A DNA stretch of 64,000 nucleotides. Source: Cohnella zeiphila. GTDB taxonomy: Bacteria > Bacillota > Bacilli > Paenibacillales > Paenibacillaceae. The stretch spans positions 1 through 64,000 of the forward strand of contig NZ_JACJVO010000017.1 of NCBI RefSeq assembly GCF_014212055.1, read 5' to 3'. The position numbers and the translations under genes were made by a program. Below the pieces are notes generated by a model. It did no database searches, had not been told where the DNA came from, and was given only the letters and a program-made list of their open reading frames with translations. How positions within the stretch are numbered: position 1 is the first letter of the stretch; each line of letters opens with the position of its first letter. This document shows positions 7,867-16,679 of the stretch, piece after piece.

Positions 7867-10809
7867 TTATTCTTGATCTACCAAGGAAACGTAATCGGGA
7901 CGATTCCATTTTCGCTGCACTTCGACTCCGTTCTGCGGATGGCGCTTCTTGTAGCGCGGGCTGGTTCTTGGCAGCGGATTGCTGCCTTCCGCCTCGAGAA
8001 CCTGCATTCGAACCTTGATTTGCTTGTATGCGGGCGTATGCGTCTCCACATCGACCGCCCCGCCGGTCAACAGGTTGATCGCGTTCTCGTGGCTTGCCGA
8101 ATGCATCGGCACGTAGATGCTTTTCCCCTGCACGCGGTCGGACACGACGACGTTCAGCTTGATGGCCCCGTAGGGCGATTCCAGCCGGACGAGCGATCCG
8201 TCCTTGACGGCGCGTTCTGCGGCGAGCTCCGGCGATACTTCCACGAATACGGCCGGAAGCTTGCTGTGGATTCCTTTGGATTTGTCCGTCAGGTTCCCTT
8301 CATGGAACTGCTCCAGCAAGCGGCCGTTATTGAGCGCCAGGTCGAATTCCGCGGGGAACTTCGCCGGCGGAATGTAGTCGAACAGCGCCAGCCGCGCTTT
8401 TTTGTCCGGAAAGTTAAAGCCGCGGGTATGCAGCACCGGGGTATGGCTTCCGTCCGGCGATCCCCAGTTGAAGCTGTTCCACCCGGCCAGCACGTCATAA
8501 TCGCATTGCGAGAAAAACGGCGTGAGCGAAGCCATCTCGGCGAAGATCTCGCTCGGGTGCTTATAATTCCAATCAAATCCCATATGCTTCGCCACCTGGG
8601 TGAAGATCCACCAGTCCGGCTTGCTGTCGCCCATCGGCTCCAACGCTTGATACAGACGCTGCACGCGGCGCTCGGTATTCGTAAACGTTCCTTCCTTCTC
8701 GAGCGACGGAGAGGCCGGCAGCACAATATCGGCAAATTGGGCCGTCTTGCTCAGAAATACGTCCTGCACTACCAGGAAATCGAGCTTGGCCAGCATCTCC
8801 TGGGTATGGCGGGAGTTCGCGTCCACCCACGCCATCTCTTCGCCGGCGATATACATGGCCTTGATCTCTCCGCGGTCTATGGCTTCGAGCATCTGGATAT
8901 TGTCCAGGCCCGGCTCGGCGGGGAGAGAGACGCCGTAGGCCGCTTCGAATTTGGCGCGAATCGCTGCGTCCGCGACCGGTTGGTAGCCGGGGTAGATGTT
9001 GGGCATCGTCCCCATGTCGGATGCGCCCTGCACGTTGTTATGGCCGCGAAGCGGAAACGCGCCTGCGCCCGGACGCATGAAGTTCCCCGTAACGAGCAGC
9101 AGGTTGGCGATCGCGCAGGAGGTGTGGGAGCCGGCCACGTTTTGCGTGACGCCCATGCCCCAGCATATCGCGGTGCCGTCGGCGTCGCGAATCATCTTGG
9201 CGATCTCGATCAACGTCGCTTGCGGAATGCCCGTCTCTTCTTCGGCGAATTCCAGGGTGAACCGCTGCAGGAGCTTCAAATATTCCGGATAAAAATTCAC
9301 ATGCTCTTCGATGAAGTCGGGACGATGCCAGTTCTGATCGATCATGTACTTGGCGACGGCCGACAGCCAGACATAATCCGTTCCCTGCTTCGGACGAATG
9401 AACAGATCGGCGCGATCCGCCATCTCGTGCCGGCGAAGGTCGACGGAGATCAGCTTCTGCCCGTGCAGCTTGTGCGCGCGCTTGATGCGCGTGGCGAGCA
9501 CGGGATGAGCCTCGGCCGGAGCGCATCCGATGAGGATGACAAGGCCGGCCGCAGCCAGGTCCTTGATCGTGCCGGAATCGCCGCCGATGCCGCCGGTCTG
9601 CTGCAGCCCCCAGGAAGCCGGAGATTGACAGTAGCGGGAGCAATTGTCCACGTTGTTGGTTTGAAACACCTGCCGGGCCATTTTCTGCATCAGATAGTTC
9701 TCTTCGTTGGTGAATTTGGAGGAGGAGATGAAGCCGAGCGAATGGCTGCCGTAAGTATCCTTGATGGACTTCAGCTTGCCGGCCATCAGGCCGAGCGCTT
9801 CTTCCCAAGTCGATTCCACGAATTCGTTCCCGCGGCGGATCAACGGCTTCGTCAGGCGTTCCTCGCTGCCCACGAAATCCCAGCCGAATTTCCCTTTGAC
9901 GCAGGTCGAGATCCCGTTGACGGGCGCTTCCGAGACCGGTTGCACCTTCAAAATTTTGCGCCCCTTGGTCCAAACCTCGAAGGAGCAGCCCACGCCGCAG
10001 AACGTGCAGACGGTTTTCGTTTTTTTGGTGCGGGTTTTGCGCATGGACGCTTCCGCCTCGGAGATGGCGAAGATGCTGCCGTAGCCGGGCTCCACTTCTT
10101 TGATCAGATCGATCATCGGATGGAGCAGATCCTCCTGGATTCCGGTCATAAAGCCGGCCTCGCCGAGCATCGATTTCTCCATCAACGCGTTGCAGGGGCA
10201 GACCGTTACGCATTGTCCGCAGCTGACGCAGGAGGAATCGTTGATCGCCACTCCGTCGTCCCAGATGACGCGCGGGCGCTCCGCTTCCCAGGCGATGGAC
10301 AGCGTCTCGTTGACCTGAAGATTCTGGCAGACCTCGACGCATTGTCCGCACGCGATGCATTGATTCGGGTCGTAGCGATAGAAGGGATGAGACATGTCGA
10401 CTTGGCTCGGATCGACCTTCGGGCGATAGGGGTACTTCTGATGCTCGATTTCGAGCAGTTCCGCCGTGTTGTGCACCCGGCAATTGCCGTTGTTGTTGTC
10501 GCAGACGGTGCAATACAGCAGGTGGTTCTCCAGAATCCGGTCCATCGCTTCGGTCTGCGCCGATTTGGCGCGGGGAGAAGACAATTGAACGTCCATCCCG
10601 TCCCGCACGATCGTAGAGCAGGAACGCATCAGCTTCCCGTCGACTTCCGCAATGCACGTATCGCAAGTCCGGATCGGATCGACCTCGGGGACGTAGCATA
10701 TCTGGGGATGCGCAATATCGTGGGCGTTGACGGCCTCCAGGATCGTGGAGCCCGCTTGAACTTCATACTCTCTGCCGTTCAAGGTAATCGTGACTCTGCC
10801 TTGGCTCAT
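7867..10809 (-). CDS. fdhF: Molybdenum formate dehydrogenase, alpha subunit (FdhF, NuoG-like N-terminus)
   Basis: This 980-residue cytoplasmic enzyme oxidises formate to CO2. In order it has a 2Fe-2S domain (C38, C49, C52, C64), a NuoG-type His/Cys 4Fe-4S region (H96, C100, C103, C110), two 4Fe-4S ferredoxin clusters (from C151 and C194), the molybdopterin domain cluster CTFCGVGC (268-275) with C303, and the bis-MGD domains. The metal-binding residue is Cys394 in SRYCQSPA, so it is not a selenoprotein. The start at 10809 (MSQGRVTITL) follows GGAAGGGAG; upstream in-frame codons are not family-like. The surrounding genes supply the cofactor (moeA, fdhD, mobA, mobB). Confidence 0.93.
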   Translation of the reverse strand: MSQGRVTITLNGREYEVQAGSTILEAVNAHDIAHPQICYVPEVDPIRTCDTCIAEVDGKLMRSCSTIVRDGMDVQLSSPRAKSAQTEAMDRILENHLLYCTVCDNNNGNCRVHNTAELLEIEHQKYPYRPKVDPSQVDMSHPFYRYDPNQCIACGQCVEVCQNLQVNETLSIAWEAERPRVIWDDGVAINDSSCVSCGQCVTVCPCNALMEKSMLGEAGFMTGIQEDLLHPMIDLIKEVEPGYGSIFAISEAEASMRKTRTKKTKTVCTFCGVGCSFEVWTKGRKILKVQPVSEAPVNGISTCVKGKFGWDFVGSEERLTKPLIRRGNEFVESTWEEALGLMAGKLKSIKDTYGSHSLGFISSSKFTNEENYLMQKMARQVFQTNNVDNCSRYCQSPASWGLQQTGGIGGDSGTIKDLAAAGLVILIGCAPAEAHPVLATRIKRAHKLHGQKLISVDLRRHEMADRADLFIRPKQGTDYVWLSAVAKYMIDQNWHRPDFIEEHVNFYPEYLKLLQRFTLEFAEEETGIPQATLIEIAKMIRDADGTAICWGMGVTQNVAGSHTSCAIANLLLVTGNFMRPGAGAFPLRGHNNVQGASDMGTMPNIYPGYQPVADAAIRAKFEAAYGVSLPAEPGLDNIQMLEAIDRGEIKAMYIAGEEMAWVDANSRHTQEMLAKLDFLVVQDVFLSKTAQFADIVLPASPSLEKEGTFTNTERRVQRLYQALEPMGDSKPDWWIFTQVAKHMGFDWNYKHPSEIFAEMASLTPFFSQCDYDVLAGWNSFNWGSPDGSHTPVLHTRGFNFPDKKARLALFDYIPPAKFPAEFDLALNNGRLLEQFHEGNLTDKSKGIHSKLPAVFVEVSPELAAERAVKDGSLVRLESPYGAIKLNVVVSDRVQGKSIYVPMHSASHENAINLLTGGAVDVETHTPAYKQIKVRMQVLEAEGSNPLPRTSPRYKKRHPQNGVEVQRKWNRPDYVSLVDQE

Positions 10810-10912
10810 CGAAGAGACTCCCTTCCAGTAAAAGAAGTAGGAAAGCTCATAGAATCGAAAAAACTCCGGCATATGATCATGTTCCGAGGCGCCGGCGCGA
10901 ATCTCGCACCTT

Positions 10913-12160
10913 TCATCGAATGACATCCAGCTTGAGGGCCTCTACGAGTTCGCCGTCCTGCTTGCCCCGCCTGCCCGGAGGGATCAGGATCAGGCAATCC
11001 GAGTCCTTGATGGAGACGGAGACGCTGGACTGCTCTCTTCCGACGGGCTCTACGAACGCCCGGCCTTCCCGAATGAAGCTTCGGCCGCGCACGAAGCGCG
11101 TGAAAACGTTTCCCTTTGTAAAGTCGCCATGCAGATGCGCTCTGAATTTGGGCGGATAGGGGTCTTTTTTTCCTTGCATGGCAAGCAGGGCGGGGCGGAC
11201 AAAAAGCTCAAACCCTACGAAGCACGCCCCGGGATTCCCGGACAGGCCGAACAGCAGCTTGTTCTGCGAAACGCCTACAGTGGTTACGCTTCCGGGGCGC
11301 ATCGCCACCTTGTTGAACAACAGCGTACCTGGCATATCGCGGAAAAAATCGGCCATGACGTCATAATCGCCCACGGACACTCCGCCGGAGGTGATGATCA
11401 GATCGACTTCGCCGATCGCCTGATCGATCGCCCTCTTGGCTTGCTCTATCCGGTCGGACAGCACGGCGGAGCGGACGACTTCGCCGCCCGCTTCCTGCAC
11501 AAGGGACGAGAGCAAATAGAAATTGCTGTTTCTGATTTTTCCCGGCTGCAGCGGCGAACCGATGTCGAGCAGCTCCGAGCCGGTCGTAAAGACCGCAACC
11601 CGCGGCTTCGCGAAGACGCGGACCCTCTCGTGGCCGAAAGCGGCGAGAAGCGAGACTTCTCCGGCGTTGATCCGGGTCCCGATGCCGAACAGAGGCTCGC
11701 TTCGCTTGATTTCCTCGCCGATGAGGGATACGTTTTTCCCGCGTTCCACTTCCTTCTTGACGGCCACGAACGGCCTGCCGCCGAGCTCGCGGTCCTCCGT
11801 CATCTCGAACATGACGACCGTATCCGCGCCGTCGGGCAGGGGAGCGCCCGTCATGATTCGGGCGGCTTGCCCGCTGCGGATCGGCAGCGTCGGGACCGTT
11901 CCGCATGATATCGTCTGGACGACCTCCAGAAGGGCGGGACGCCGGGCGCCGGCTCCGCGAAGGTCCTCGGATCGGACCGCGAACCCGTCCATTCCCGATC
12001 TGACGAAGTGCGGCATGTCGTGGGGAGCGGCCATGTCCTCCGCCAGCCTTCGGCCGAAGGCGCGCAGAAGCGCCAGATCTTCCGATTTTTGCAGCCGAAC
12101 ATGGGATTGAATTCGGTTCTGCGCTTCGACCACATCGATCGCCTGGCGGTTCCACTTCAA
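10913..12160 (-). CDS. moeA: Molybdopterin molybdenumtransferase MoeA
   Basis: MoeA inserts molybdate into adenylylated molybdopterin. Visible family motifs are HFVRSGMDGFAV near the N-terminus, RIMTGAPLPDGAD, FTTGSELLD, IITSGGVSVGDYD and FGLSGNPGACF. I place the start at the TTG at 12160, which lies about 10 bases after AAAGGA and gives a family-like N-terminus. A TTG at 12187 would add nine residues. The gene lies about 100 bases upstream of fdhF on the same strand and is divergent from fdhD, as expected for a formate dehydrogenase maturation block. Confidence 0.9.
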   Translation of the reverse strand: MKWNRQAIDVVEAQNRIQSHVRLQKSEDLALLRAFGRRLAEDMAAPHDMPHFVRSGMDGFAVRSEDLRGAGARRPALLEVVQTISCGTVPTLPIRSGQAARIMTGAPLPDGADTVVMFEMTEDRELGGRPFVAVKKEVERGKNVSLIGEEIKRSEPLFGIGTRINAGEVSLLAAFGHERVRVFAKPRVAVFTTGSELLDIGSPLQPGKIRNSNFYLLSSLVQEAGGEVVRSAVLSDRIEQAKRAIDQAIGEVDLIITSGGVSVGDYDVMADFFRDMPGTLLFNKVAMRPGSVTTVGVSQNKLLFGLSGNPGACFVGFELFVRPALLAMQGKKDPYPPKFRAHLHGDFTKGNVFTRFVRGRSFIREGRAFVEPVGREQSSVSVSIKDSDCLILIPPGRRGKQDGELVEALKLDVIR

Positions 12161-12207
12161 ATGGAGGACATCCTTTCTCCCAAGCAAGCCCTATTGTAAT
12201 CATCATA

Positions 12208-12227
12208 ACGAACAATCAACCGTTCGT
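12208..12227. repeat. Inverted repeat between moeA and fdhD
   Basis: ACGAAC (12208-12213) and GTTCGT (12222-12227) form a perfect 6-base inverted repeat with an 8-base centre, inside the divergent promoter region. It could be an operator for both directions. No matching regulator is encoded next to it. Confidence 0.3.
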
Positions 12228-12297
12228 CTACGAAGCGCCCGGGTTTGTCATTCCGGCCGACAGCGAATATAATGAAGCCAAATCGTCGGCAAGGGGC

Positions 12298-13104
12298 GTG
12301 GAGCAGGTGGATCCGGTCGAGAATACCCGCGAGATTATCCGCTATCATCGCGGCGAAATAGAGCGTGTGCCGGACAAGGTCGTGACGGAGTACCCTGTGA
12401 CTCTCAAAATCAACGGCGAAGAATTCGCGACGATGGTCAGCTCGCCGGAGTATATCGAGGATATGGCTGTCGGCTTTCTGGCTTCGGAAGGCGTCATTCG
12501 GCGTTATGACGACATCGACGACATGTGGTTCGACGAGAGGGAGGGCTTCGTTCATATCAAGACCCAAAGAATGAACGAATTCTACCGGAAGTTCCACTCG
12601 AAGCGGTACATCACCTCCTGCTGCGGCAAAAGCCGGCAAGGCTTTTATTTTTTCAACGATGCCAAGACGGCGAAGACCATGTCGGACATCAACGTGACTT
12701 TGTCGTTCGAGGACATCTTTCGGTTGATGGGGCTGATGCAAAGCTCGGCGGAGATTTTCCGGGATACGGGAGGCGTCCACAATGCCGCGCTTTGCGACAA
12801 GCAGGGAATCGTTCTGTCAAGGATGGATATCGGGCGGCACAATGCGTTGGACAAGATTTACGGGCATTGCCTGAGGCACGACATTCCGCTAAAAGGAAAA
12901 ATCATCGCATTCAGCGGGCGAATCTCCTCCGAAATTTTGCTGAAGGTCGCAAAGATCGGGTGCGAGGTCGTCCTCTCCAAGTCGGCCCCGACGGAGCTGG
13001 CCCTTCAACTGGCGGACGATCTGGGGATTACGGCGGTCGGATTCATACGGAACCAATCTTTGAACGTTTATACCCATCCCTCGAGAATAGAGGATTTAAG
13101 GTGA
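12298..13104 (+). CDS. fdhD: Formate dehydrogenase sulfurtransferase FdhD
   Basis: FdhD passes sulfur to the molybdenum cofactor of formate dehydrogenase. The 268-residue protein has the family's cysteine motif as TSCCGKSRQ, the DTGGVHNAAL and DIGRHNALDKIYG motifs, and the C-terminal KSAPTELA region. The start may be the GTG at 12298 or the GTG at 12307; the latter has better spacing from AAGGGG. The 3' end overlaps the end of the convergent mobA gene by 9 bases, so no terminator separates them. Confidence 0.9.
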   Translation: MEQVDPVENTREIIRYHRGEIERVPDKVVTEYPVTLKINGEEFATMVSSPEYIEDMAVGFLASEGVIRRYDDIDDMWFDEREGFVHIKTQRMNEFYRKFHSKRYITSCCGKSRQGFYFFNDAKTAKTMSDINVTLSFEDIFRLMGLMQSSAEIFRDTGGVHNAALCDKQGIVLSRMDIGRHNALDKIYGHCLRHDIPLKGKIIAFSGRISSEILLKVAKIGCEVVLSKSAPTELALQLADDLGITAVGFIRNQSLNVYTHPSRIEDLR

Positions 13105-13800
13105 GAGGAAATCGAGAGGTCTCCTCTCGGGGGATAAGCCGGGGAGAGCGGTCACATATTGCTCGAACTCCTCCGGCGTGTTCAAATTGCGGAAGCATTC
13201 GCTGTCGTCGGGCGGTACCGTCACCGCGTCGAGCGAGCGGCAGAAAGCTTGCAATCGGAGCTGTCCTTCCATAAGAAAGGCTTCGGCGCGGGCAGCGGTC
13301 CGATGGTGGTAGAAAGCGTGAAAAGGCTGCCCCTCGCACATCACGGCTTCCACTCGCCCGTCCAGTCTCCCGGCCATGTCGCGAAATAACGGCACGGACA
13401 GCCGCGGCATATCGCAAGCCATCACGAAGCCATAACCGTCGGGGGTGGCCGACAACCCGGCGTGGATGCCTGCAAGCGGGCCTTGGCCGCCGTACTCGTC
13501 AGCCGCAAAACGGACGTGCTTCCCCAGATCCGCGAGCGGCTTTTTGTACTTGCGATCGCCCGGGCCGGCCGTGACCACGATCACCTCGTCGCAGACGTTC
13601 AGCAGTTGGCTGCACAAATGGCGGATCAACGGTTGGCCGCCGATCGTCAGCAGCGCTTTGTCCGTCCCCATCCGGGAGCTGCGGCCCCCGGCCAGGACGA
13701 TGCCGCGAACGGGCGGCTTCCGGTCTGCCGGGGAAGAGGCTTCTTGCATAGGCTTCCGGCTGTCCGACGTTTGAATCCTCTCTTTACGAATGGCGCTCAT
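13096..13800 (-). CDS. mobA: Molybdenum cofactor guanylyltransferase MobA
   Basis: MobA attaches GMP to the molybdenum cofactor, giving the MGD form used by FdhF. The nucleotidyltransferase signature GIVLAGGRSSRMGTDKAL is present, with FVMACDMPRL as the metal-binding strand. The start at 13800 (MSAIRKERIQ) overlaps the end of mobB by 17 bases. A longer in-frame start exists at 13851 but lies deep in mobB. The N-terminal extension before the signature is longer than usual. Transcription follows mobB, and the 3' end overlaps fdhD. Confidence 0.9.
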   Translation of the reverse strand: MSAIRKERIQTSDSRKPMQEASSPADRKPPVRGIVLAGGRSSRMGTDKALLTIGGQPLIRHLCSQLLNVCDEVIVVTAGPGDRKYKKPLADLGKHVRFAADEYGGQGPLAGIHAGLSATPDGYGFVMACDMPRLSVPLFRDMAGRLDGRVEAVMCEGQPFHAFYHHRTAARAEAFLMEGQLRLQAFCRSLDAVTVPPDDSECFRNLNTPEEFEQYVTALPGLSPERRPLDFLSP

Positions 13801-14335
13801 GTCGGTTCCCGCCTTTGTCGGCCCTATCGGTTCTTCCCTCCCGGACGGCATCCAGCAACAGCTGCGCCGCCAGGTCCGTCTCGTCGATGCGCAGCCAAGG
13901 GAGATCGCCCGCCCTCATCCACGGTTCGCGCGGGAACCAGCTCATGATCGCTGCCGCTCCGCTCGCCCGCTCCAGCAATTCCAAGTCCTCCGGCTGCTTG
14001 AGAAGAACGATTTTGGGATAAGGTTCGGACTTGAAGCCCTCCGCCACCACGATGTCCACCGATTCCATACGGCTGACCAGTTCCTGCAGCGAACGAGGGA
14101 CGTTCTCGATCGTCGCGGTCCGATGCGCCGACGTGATGGCGACCAGATCGGCCCCGGCCTTGCGATGCTTCCACGTATCCGTTTCCGGAGCGTCGATATC
14201 GAATTCATGCCCATCGTGCTTGATCGTCCCCACGCGCAGTCCCGCCTGCTTGAAGACTTCGACCAATCGGCATACGACCGTTGTCTTGCCCGAGTTCTTG
14301 TAGCCGATTACCTGAATAACCAGCGGCTTTCCCAT
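13784..14335 (-). CDS. mobB: Molybdopterin-guanine dinucleotide biosynthesis protein MobB
   Basis: This is a small GTP-binding accessory protein of MGD synthesis. The P-loop GYKNSGKTT lies at residues 9-17 and the family motif GTIKHDGH follows, with VVAEGFKSEPYPKI later. The ATG at 14335 is preceded by GGAGGGAG, better than the longer frame start at 14380. It forms a two-gene operon with mobA (17-base overlap). Together with moeA and fdhD it supplies the formate dehydrogenase cofactor. Confidence 0.9.
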   Translation of the reverse strand: MGKPLVIQVIGYKNSGKTTVVCRLVEVFKQAGLRVGTIKHDGHEFDIDAPETDTWKHRKAGADLVAITSAHRTATIENVPRSLQELVSRMESVDIVVAEGFKSEPYPKIVLLKQPEDLELLERASGAAAIMSWFPREPWMRAGDLPWLRIDETDLAAQLLLDAVREGRTDRADKGGNRHERHS

Positions 14336-14690
14336 TCGCGCTCCCTCCGGTTGCACAGACTCGAAGCCGTAGCTCGGCATTTACGGTTTTTATTATAGTT
14401 CGTTTCCGGAACGCGGTCTATTGCCGCAGCGTCCGACTGCCGCTTCGCGGCTTGATGTGGCAGGGAGGAGGCGAGGTCGGCTTGCTCCTCCCGCATGCAT
14501 GATCATCATTCCCAATCGGTAGGAAGCGAGACGGAGGAGCTTTCTTCAGGACAATCGAAAAAATGTCGACCAGTTGATTTTTTCACCGCGCGAGATTCGT
14601 AGCGAAGGGATTCCTTAAGGGGGAATTCCTTTTTTCTTGACAGACCCTCGATTTATCCTCATTTTTCGGAATCGGATATGGACGCTTCAC

Positions 14691-15329
14691 TCATGAAATG
14701 GCTTGCAAAATATTAACGATCTTCGTTTCCATATCGGAGTCGTCTATCATTTTCAGATATTCAGGTTTTAGTAACTGATACAGCTTCATGTTGTAGAAAT
14801 CCATAATCGCTTGTTTCAAGGTGATATCATACTGAATCGAAAATGATGGCTCGATAAAGCGACGCAGCACAGCGTCATCTTGAACCATAAACAACACGGC
14901 ATTGAATCTGTTGAAAATCTGTTGCTCCATTCCCGATTCAAAAAAAGTTTGTAAGCTTTTATTCCGATTTTGCAGGGCAACAGTCAGCTTCTCAAAATGA
15001 CGCGGATAAAATTCCTTCAGATCTTGCAAGAACAAATCAGAGATAAACGTGACACACATCAAGGTTTGTAAAAATGTCTTTTGAAAACGATCCCAAAAAG
15101 AGAGGGAATCATCTTTGACTTCGGTATCAGCCTTCTTCGAGTAATCAATGTAATAATTCACAACTTGTTCGATGATATCGTCTTTGGATGGAAAATGCTT
15201 ATAAAGTGTCGCTTTGCTGATATCCATATATTTTGCGAGATCGTCGACTTTCAGTTGGCTGAATCTTGTTCTTCTTATAATCGGTTTTATTTTTTCTACA
15301 TATGTGTCTACACTCACGGCTTTTCTCAC
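14691..15329 (-). CDS. TetR-family transcriptional regulator
   Basis: The N-terminal helix-turn-helix (VDDLAKYMDISKATLYKHFPSK) is followed by an all-helical ligand domain without a recognisable class signature. I chose the GTG at 15329 because AAAGGGAGG lies 9 bases before it; the ATG at 15365 has no site. It is divergent from an SDR gene whose promoter contains an AGTTTACTT box. The same box occurs before an epimerase gene at 18.6 kb and the broken dehydrogenase at 16.4 kb. It probably represses all of these, but that is inference. Confidence 0.85.
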   Translation of the reverse strand: MRKAVSVDTYVEKIKPIIRRTRFSQLKVDDLAKYMDISKATLYKHFPSKDDIIEQVVNYYIDYSKKADTEVKDDSLSFWDRFQKTFLQTLMCVTFISDLFLQDLKEFYPRHFEKLTVALQNRNKSLQTFFESGMEQQIFNRFNAVLFMVQDDAVLRRFIEPSFSIQYDITLKQAIMDFYNMKLYQLLKPEYLKMIDDSDMETKIVNILQAIS

Positions 15330-15426
15330 GGAAAAGTACCTCCCTTTGATGCCTACCAAGCTCATTATAACAAATTAGCTGGGTTTTATGTATTAAAAAT
15401 GATAAATGAACTAAATAGGATCATAT

Positions 15427-15457
15427 AGTTTACTTATTATATTTATTGCCGTATAAT
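15427..15457 (+). promoter_or_regulatory. SDR promoter with TetR-type AGTTTACTT box
   Basis: TTTACT (15429-15434), 17 bases and TATAAT (15452-15457) form a promoter toward the SDR gene. The -35 lies inside AGTTTACTT (15427-15435). The promoter of the epimerase gene at 18.6 kb has the same boxes and the same spacing. Confidence 0.6.
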
Positions 15458-15511
15458 CGTTCCTGTACCTAATCATCCAATTGCGGATTATACAAAGGGA
15501 GGACGATTCAA

Positions 15512-16270
15512 ATGGAACAATTCAGTAAGGGCAAATTCTTTGACAAAAAGGTCGTGATCACGGGAGGCAGCAGCGGAATCGGCCTTGCGACGGCGAAGTT
15601 GTTAGTGGATGAAGGCGCACATGTTCTGGTTACTGGACGTACTCAGGCGACGCTGGATGCGGCTCGTGAACAACTCGGCAACAACGCAATCGCGGTCTTA
15701 AGCGATGCCGCCTCTTTAAAGGATATCGCCGCGTTAGCCGATCGAGTGAAGGCTGAATTCGGAACAATAGATGCCCTGTTCGTTAACGCTGGTGTCACGG
15801 GGTTTGTCCCTTTCGAGACAATGACCGAAGAAAAGTACGACGAGATACTTACAATCAATGCCAAAGGACCGTATTTTACCGTGCAGAAACTCGCTCCGTT
15901 GCTGGGCTCAGGCAGCGGGGTAGTCCTTACCACCTCAATCGTGAACGTAGTGGGTCTCCCGATGCTCAGTGCTTACGCAGCTAGCAAGGCGGCGCTGCGC
16001 TCCATGACTCGAGGTCTGGCGCGCGAGTTATTATCTCGAAATATTCGCGTCAACGCAGTCAGTCCCGGCATCATTGACACAGGTATCCTGGAAAAGTCAA
16101 TGCCGAAAGAAGCTGCCGAGCAGACAAAGGCACAGATGAGACAGCAGATCCCAATGCTGCGTTTCGGCGATCCAGTCGAGGTCGCCAAGGTAGTTGCATT
16201 CCTGGCATTTGAGGCCACCTATACCACCGGGGCTGAGTTTCCTGTCGACGGAGGCGGCTCCCAGATCTAA
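15512..16270 (+). CDS. SDR-family oxidoreductase
   Basis: This 252-residue classical short-chain dehydrogenase has the cofactor motif TGGSSGIG (17-24), NAG (92-94) and the catalytic set S142, Y155 and K159 (YAASK), followed by VSPGIIDTG. GGGAGGACG precedes the ATG. It probably reduces a small carbonyl compound with NAD(P)H. It is divergent from a TetR gene and carries a likely TetR box over its -35, so it may respond to a reactive aldehyde, ketone or quinone. The substrate is unknown. Confidence 0.88.
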   Translation: MEQFSKGKFFDKKVVITGGSSGIGLATAKLLVDEGAHVLVTGRTQATLDAAREQLGNNAIAVLSDAASLKDIAALADRVKAEFGTIDALFVNAGVTGFVPFETMTEEKYDEILTINAKGPYFTVQKLAPLLGSGSGVVLTTSIVNVVGLPMLSAYAASKAALRSMTRGLARELLSRNIRVNAVSPGIIDTGILEKSMPKEAAEQTKAQMRQQIPMLRFGDPVEVAKVVAFLAFEATYTTGAEFPVDGGGSQI

Positions 16271-16346
16271 GCCCCTCAGCTCGTACACCTGACTATTAAA
16301 GCGAAAGAAGGGGGGCATAGCTTCCCTTCATGACCCCCTGCCTTCT

Positions 16347-16364
16347 AGTAAACTTTATAGTTTA
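16347..16364. promoter_or_regulatory. TetR-type palindrome before the broken dehydrogenase
   Basis: AGTAAACTTTATAGTTTA contains AGTAAACT, the complement of the AGTTTACT word found upstream of the SDR and epimerase genes, followed by a partial inverted copy. It lies just upstream of the dehydrogenase remnant at 16434 and probably belonged to that gene's promoter. Confidence 0.45.
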
Positions 16365-16433
16365 GGATTTCGTTGATATCCTTGGAAGACCGTTCGAAAT
16401 CACAGACGATTTTATCAGAGCAAAAATGGGGCG

Positions 16434-16634
16434 TTGGTGACCTCGTACGGTGATGGAATGGTCGAACGAGTGACCGAACTGGCAAAGCAGCCGGTTGATC
16501 TCGCCCTGGATACGGCGCCAATCAGCGGTTCATTGAAAGAGCTGGTCCAAATCGTCAACGGGCATCCCCAGCATGTCCTAATCGTCAGTGATTTCGCCTC
16601 AGCCGCTGAACTTCTCCTGCCCGCCTCCGACTGA
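16434..16634 (+). pseudogene. Fragment of an NADP-dependent alcohol dehydrogenase/quinone reductase
   Basis: The 66-residue frame (VTSYGDGMVERVTELAK, then VDLALDTAPISGSLKEL and HVLIVSDFASAAEL) resembles the middle of the nucleotide-binding domain of zinc-type quinone oxidoreductases. The N-terminal catalytic domain and the C-terminal end are missing. It lies between two intact SDR genes and behind a TetR-type box, so it is likely a deletion remnant of a regulon member. Confidence 0.5.
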
Positions 16635-16679
16635 TAAGCACATATAACCGATGAAATTCTGAATGAAGGAGGACACGCA

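Noticed and set aside
7501..10923. A 1140-codon plus-strand ORF opposite fdhF and DUF1641
   Set aside because: It is an antisense shadow: the minus strand encodes complete, motif-rich proteins, and the plus-strand translation has no family features.
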